Source: Pseudomonadota bacterium
GTDB taxonomy: Bacteria; Myxococcota_A; Polyangia; Polyangiales; Polyangiaceae
Length of the DNA: 8,818 nt
Direction: 5' to 3'
NCBI GenBank assembly: GCA_023418705.1
Contig: JAEZYZ010000261.1
Location: 1 to 8,818, forward strand
In this document: positions 8,194 to 8,818 of the stretch, piece by piece
Layout of the letters: each line of letters opens with the position of its first letter
Position numbering within the stretch: position 1 is the stretch's first letter
Notes under the pieces: generated by a model
What the model was told of the DNA's origin: nothing
Database searches by the model: none
The model's input: only the letters and a program-made list of their open reading frames with translations
Program-made: the position numbers and the translations under genes

Positions 8194-8200
8194 CTCCTCT
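8194..8200 (-). promoter_or_regulatory. Ribosome binding site deciding the moxR start
   Basis: AGAGGAG lies eight bases before ATG 8185. Neither ATG 8209 nor ATG 8323 in the same frame has a comparable site, so it fixes the short start. Confidence 0.75.
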
Positions 8201-8248
8201 GGTTCCCATCGAGTGGGCGTGGGCCGCCCGAAACGTCGAGGCCCCGCG

Positions 8249-8277
8249 CGTATACCGGAGGGGCCGGGCCAAGACAA
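8249..8277 (-). promoter_or_regulatory. Candidate sigma70-type promoter of the moxR operon
   Basis: On the minus strand TTGTCT (8277-8272) and TATACG (8254-8249) are separated by exactly 17 bases. Each hexamer matches the vegetative consensus at four of six positions, and TATA stands out in a GC-rich setting. Transcription would start near 8242, giving a leader of about 57 nt before the moxR ATG. This is a sequence match only. Confidence 0.5.
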
Positions 8278-8305
8278 TCGGCCCATCGGAGCTATTCCGG
8301 GCCGA
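8278..8305. promoter_or_regulatory. Inverted repeat directly upstream of the moxR -35 box
   Basis: TCGGCCC (8278-8284) and GGGCCGA (8299-8305) are perfect 7-bp inverted copies around a 14-nt spacer, which itself holds CGGA/TCCG. It abuts the predicted -35 hexamer at 8277, a normal place for an activator or repressor site. No known regulator motif is recognised, and GC-rich DNA forms such repeats easily. Confidence 0.35.
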
Positions 8306-8356
8306 CGCCACAGGGCGCGTCATTTCGTTGGAGAGTCGACGTCTTGCGGCAGGCCA

Positions 8357-8380
8357 AAGCCGCTCTCATCCAGAGCGCTT
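8357..8380. promoter_or_regulatory. Hairpin or inverted repeat overlapping the rightward -35 box
   Basis: CGCTCT (8361-8366) and AGAGCG (8372-8377) pair perfectly around the loop CATCC. AAG/CTT extends the stem to nine pairs if C8360 is bulged. The right arm runs into the predicted -35 hexamer at 8379, so it could be an operator. There is no U tract for a terminator in either direction. Confidence 0.35.
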
Positions 8381-8407
8381 GTCAAATAGGTCGGCTGATC
8401 GGATGAT
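8379..8407 (+). promoter_or_regulatory. Candidate promoter of the lipoprotein gene
   Basis: TTGTCA (8379-8384, five of six consensus bases) and GATGAT (8402-8407, four of six) are spaced by 17 bases. Transcription would start near 8414, leaving a leader of about 165 nt, which is long. A closer promoter could have been missed. Confidence 0.35.
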
Positions 8408-8578
8408 TTTGGCGGAGCGGGTCCCCCTACTGACCCCGCGGACCGGGTTTGTGCCGCCTTGTGCCAAGCTCGTGCGACCGTCGTCCTGACCGGGCGCTGG
8501 TCGCGCCGCGATTCGGCCTGCGGTACCGTCTGGCCCACCGATTGCACGACCATGTCTCTCATTCGAAGGAAGGGTGCG

Positions 8579-8818
8579 ATGATGCTCGACCGAAGATGGT
8601 GGGCCGGGGCGGCGGCGCTCCTGGCGCTCGTCGCGTGCGGCGGCGAACGCGACGATCTCGGATTCGGTAGCGGCGGCTCGACCACGGGCGGGAGCGGTGC
8701 CACCGGCGGGAGCGGCGGCGCCAGCAGCGGTGGCGCCAGCAGTGGCGGCGCCAGCAGTGGTGGCGCGGCGACCGGCGGGAACGGCGGCAGCGCGGCCGGA
8801 GCGGGAGCGGGCACGGGG
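8579..8818 (+). CDS. Predicted lipoprotein with Gly/Ser/Ala repeat linker, 3' end outside window
   Basis: This rightward gene diverges from the operon; 80 codons are visible. Two adjacent ATGs (8579, 8582) follow AAGGAAGG at 8566-8573; I take the first. An in-frame ATG at 8552 would add nine residues but has no ribosome site. The signal peptide has a basic n-region (LDRRWW), a hydrophobic core (AGAAALLALVA) and a lipobox LVAC, with predicted lipidation at Cys20. A charged patch (ERDD) follows, then about 50 residues made almost wholly of Gly, Ser, Ala and Thr, including three GASSG units. Such linkers behind lipoprotein signals are common in Polyangia and tether a folded domain to the outer membrane. 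That domain lies beyond the window, so no function can be given. Confidence 0.85.
   Translation, partial: MMLDRRWWAGAAALLALVACGGERDDLGFGSGGSTTGGSGATGGSGGASSGGASSGGASSGGAATGGNGGSAAGAGAGTG
8717..8761 (+). repeat. Three tandem 15-bp units encoding GASSG
   Basis: The unit GGCGCCAGCAGYGGY occurs three times in a row (8717-8731, 8732-8746, 8747-8761), in frame with the lipoprotein gene. Copies differ only at two synonymous third positions, which suggests recent duplication by slippage. A partial fourth unit (GGCGC) follows. Confidence 0.9.

Larger units (their letters stand above)
8186..8578. other. Divergent intergenic region between moxR and the lipoprotein gene
   Basis: This 393-nt stretch has no gene I can support. 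It holds one promoter-like pair for each direction (8249-8277 leftward, 8379-8407 rightward). It also holds a 7-bp inverted repeat at 8278-8305, a hairpin at 8357-8380, an imperfect stem GCGGGTC/GACCCCGC (8417-8439), and the direct repeat TTGTGCC at 8449 and 8459. It contains some of the longest low-GC runs in the window, as expected for regulatory DNA. Several open frames cross it but look like GC-driven shadows. Confidence 0.75.

Noticed and set aside
8186..8323. N-terminal extension of MoxR to ATG 8323
   Set aside because: It would add 46 residues without family resemblance, crosses the best promoter candidate, and has no ribosome site as good as that of ATG 8185.
8380..8385. Perfect TTGACA on the minus strand as a second moxR promoter
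   Set aside because: No -10-like hexamer lies 15-19 bases downstream on that strand; the bases are better used as the rightward -35 TTGTCA.
8417..8439. Imperfect stem GCGGGTC/GACCCCGC as a terminator or riboswitch
   Set aside because: One bulge, no following T tract and no conserved RNA element recognised; chance pairing is likely at this GC content.
8552..8578. Upstream in-frame ATG 8552 for the lipoprotein gene
   Set aside because: There is no ribosome site before it, whereas AAGGAAGG precedes the ATG pair at 8579/8582; it remains a minor alternative.

Overview
The window is very GC-rich (around 70% by eye, with strong G/C at third codon positions). Gly/Ser/Ala- and Asp/Gly/Pro-rich linkers sit behind its lipoprotein-type signals. 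Together these suggest a myxobacterium-like deltaproteobacterial lineage (Myxococcota, probably class Polyangia). That is an inference from style, since there is no rRNA or other marker gene here.

Layout. Almost everything (positions 1-8185) is one leftward operon of the MoxR/Bat type ('Bacteroides aerotolerance' genes). In transcription order it holds: moxR, a MoxR AAA+ ATPase (8185-7199); a DUF58 protein with a von Willebrand A (VWA) fold (7164-6283); a signal-peptide, one-helix membrane protein with a BatD-like outer half and a DUF4381-like inner half (6286-5081); a BatA-type membrane VWA protein (5084-3921); a BatB-type membrane VWA protein joined in one open frame to a BatC-type TPR protein (3924-1879); and a large BatD protein that runs off the left edge (1882-1). 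The moxR-DUF58 gap is 34 nt. Every later junction is a 4-nt ATGA or GTGA overlap, mostly with a good GGAGG site just before a GTG start, so translation is probably coupled. A 393-nt divergent intergenic region (8186-8578) carries a plausible leftward promoter for moxR, a plausible rightward promoter, and two inverted repeats. At the right edge a rightward gene begins (8579 onward). It encodes a lipoprotein with a Gly/Ser/Ala repeat linker and is cut by the window end.

How the genes work together. In known MoxR/Bat loci the AAA+ ATPase is thought to remodel or activate partners that carry metal-binding VWA domains. The membrane VWA proteins, TPR protein and BatD proteins are thought to form an envelope complex. 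All three VWA-fold proteins here appear to keep the metal-site residues (MIDAS), and MoxR keeps its ATPase motifs, so the system looks functional. The physiological role (stress tolerance, envelope assembly or other) is not settled for this family and cannot be read from the sequence.

The most unusual point is the uninterrupted BatB-BatC reading frame. At its junction lie a seven-arginine run encoded by a perfect 24-bp GC palindrome, a buried lipoprotein-like signal, and a CTGA that looks like a relic of the 4-nt overlaps used elsewhere in this operon. It is either a real gene fusion or a one-base indel (natural or sequencing) in a hard-to-read palindrome. I do not see an entirely new system; this is a variant of a known operon type.
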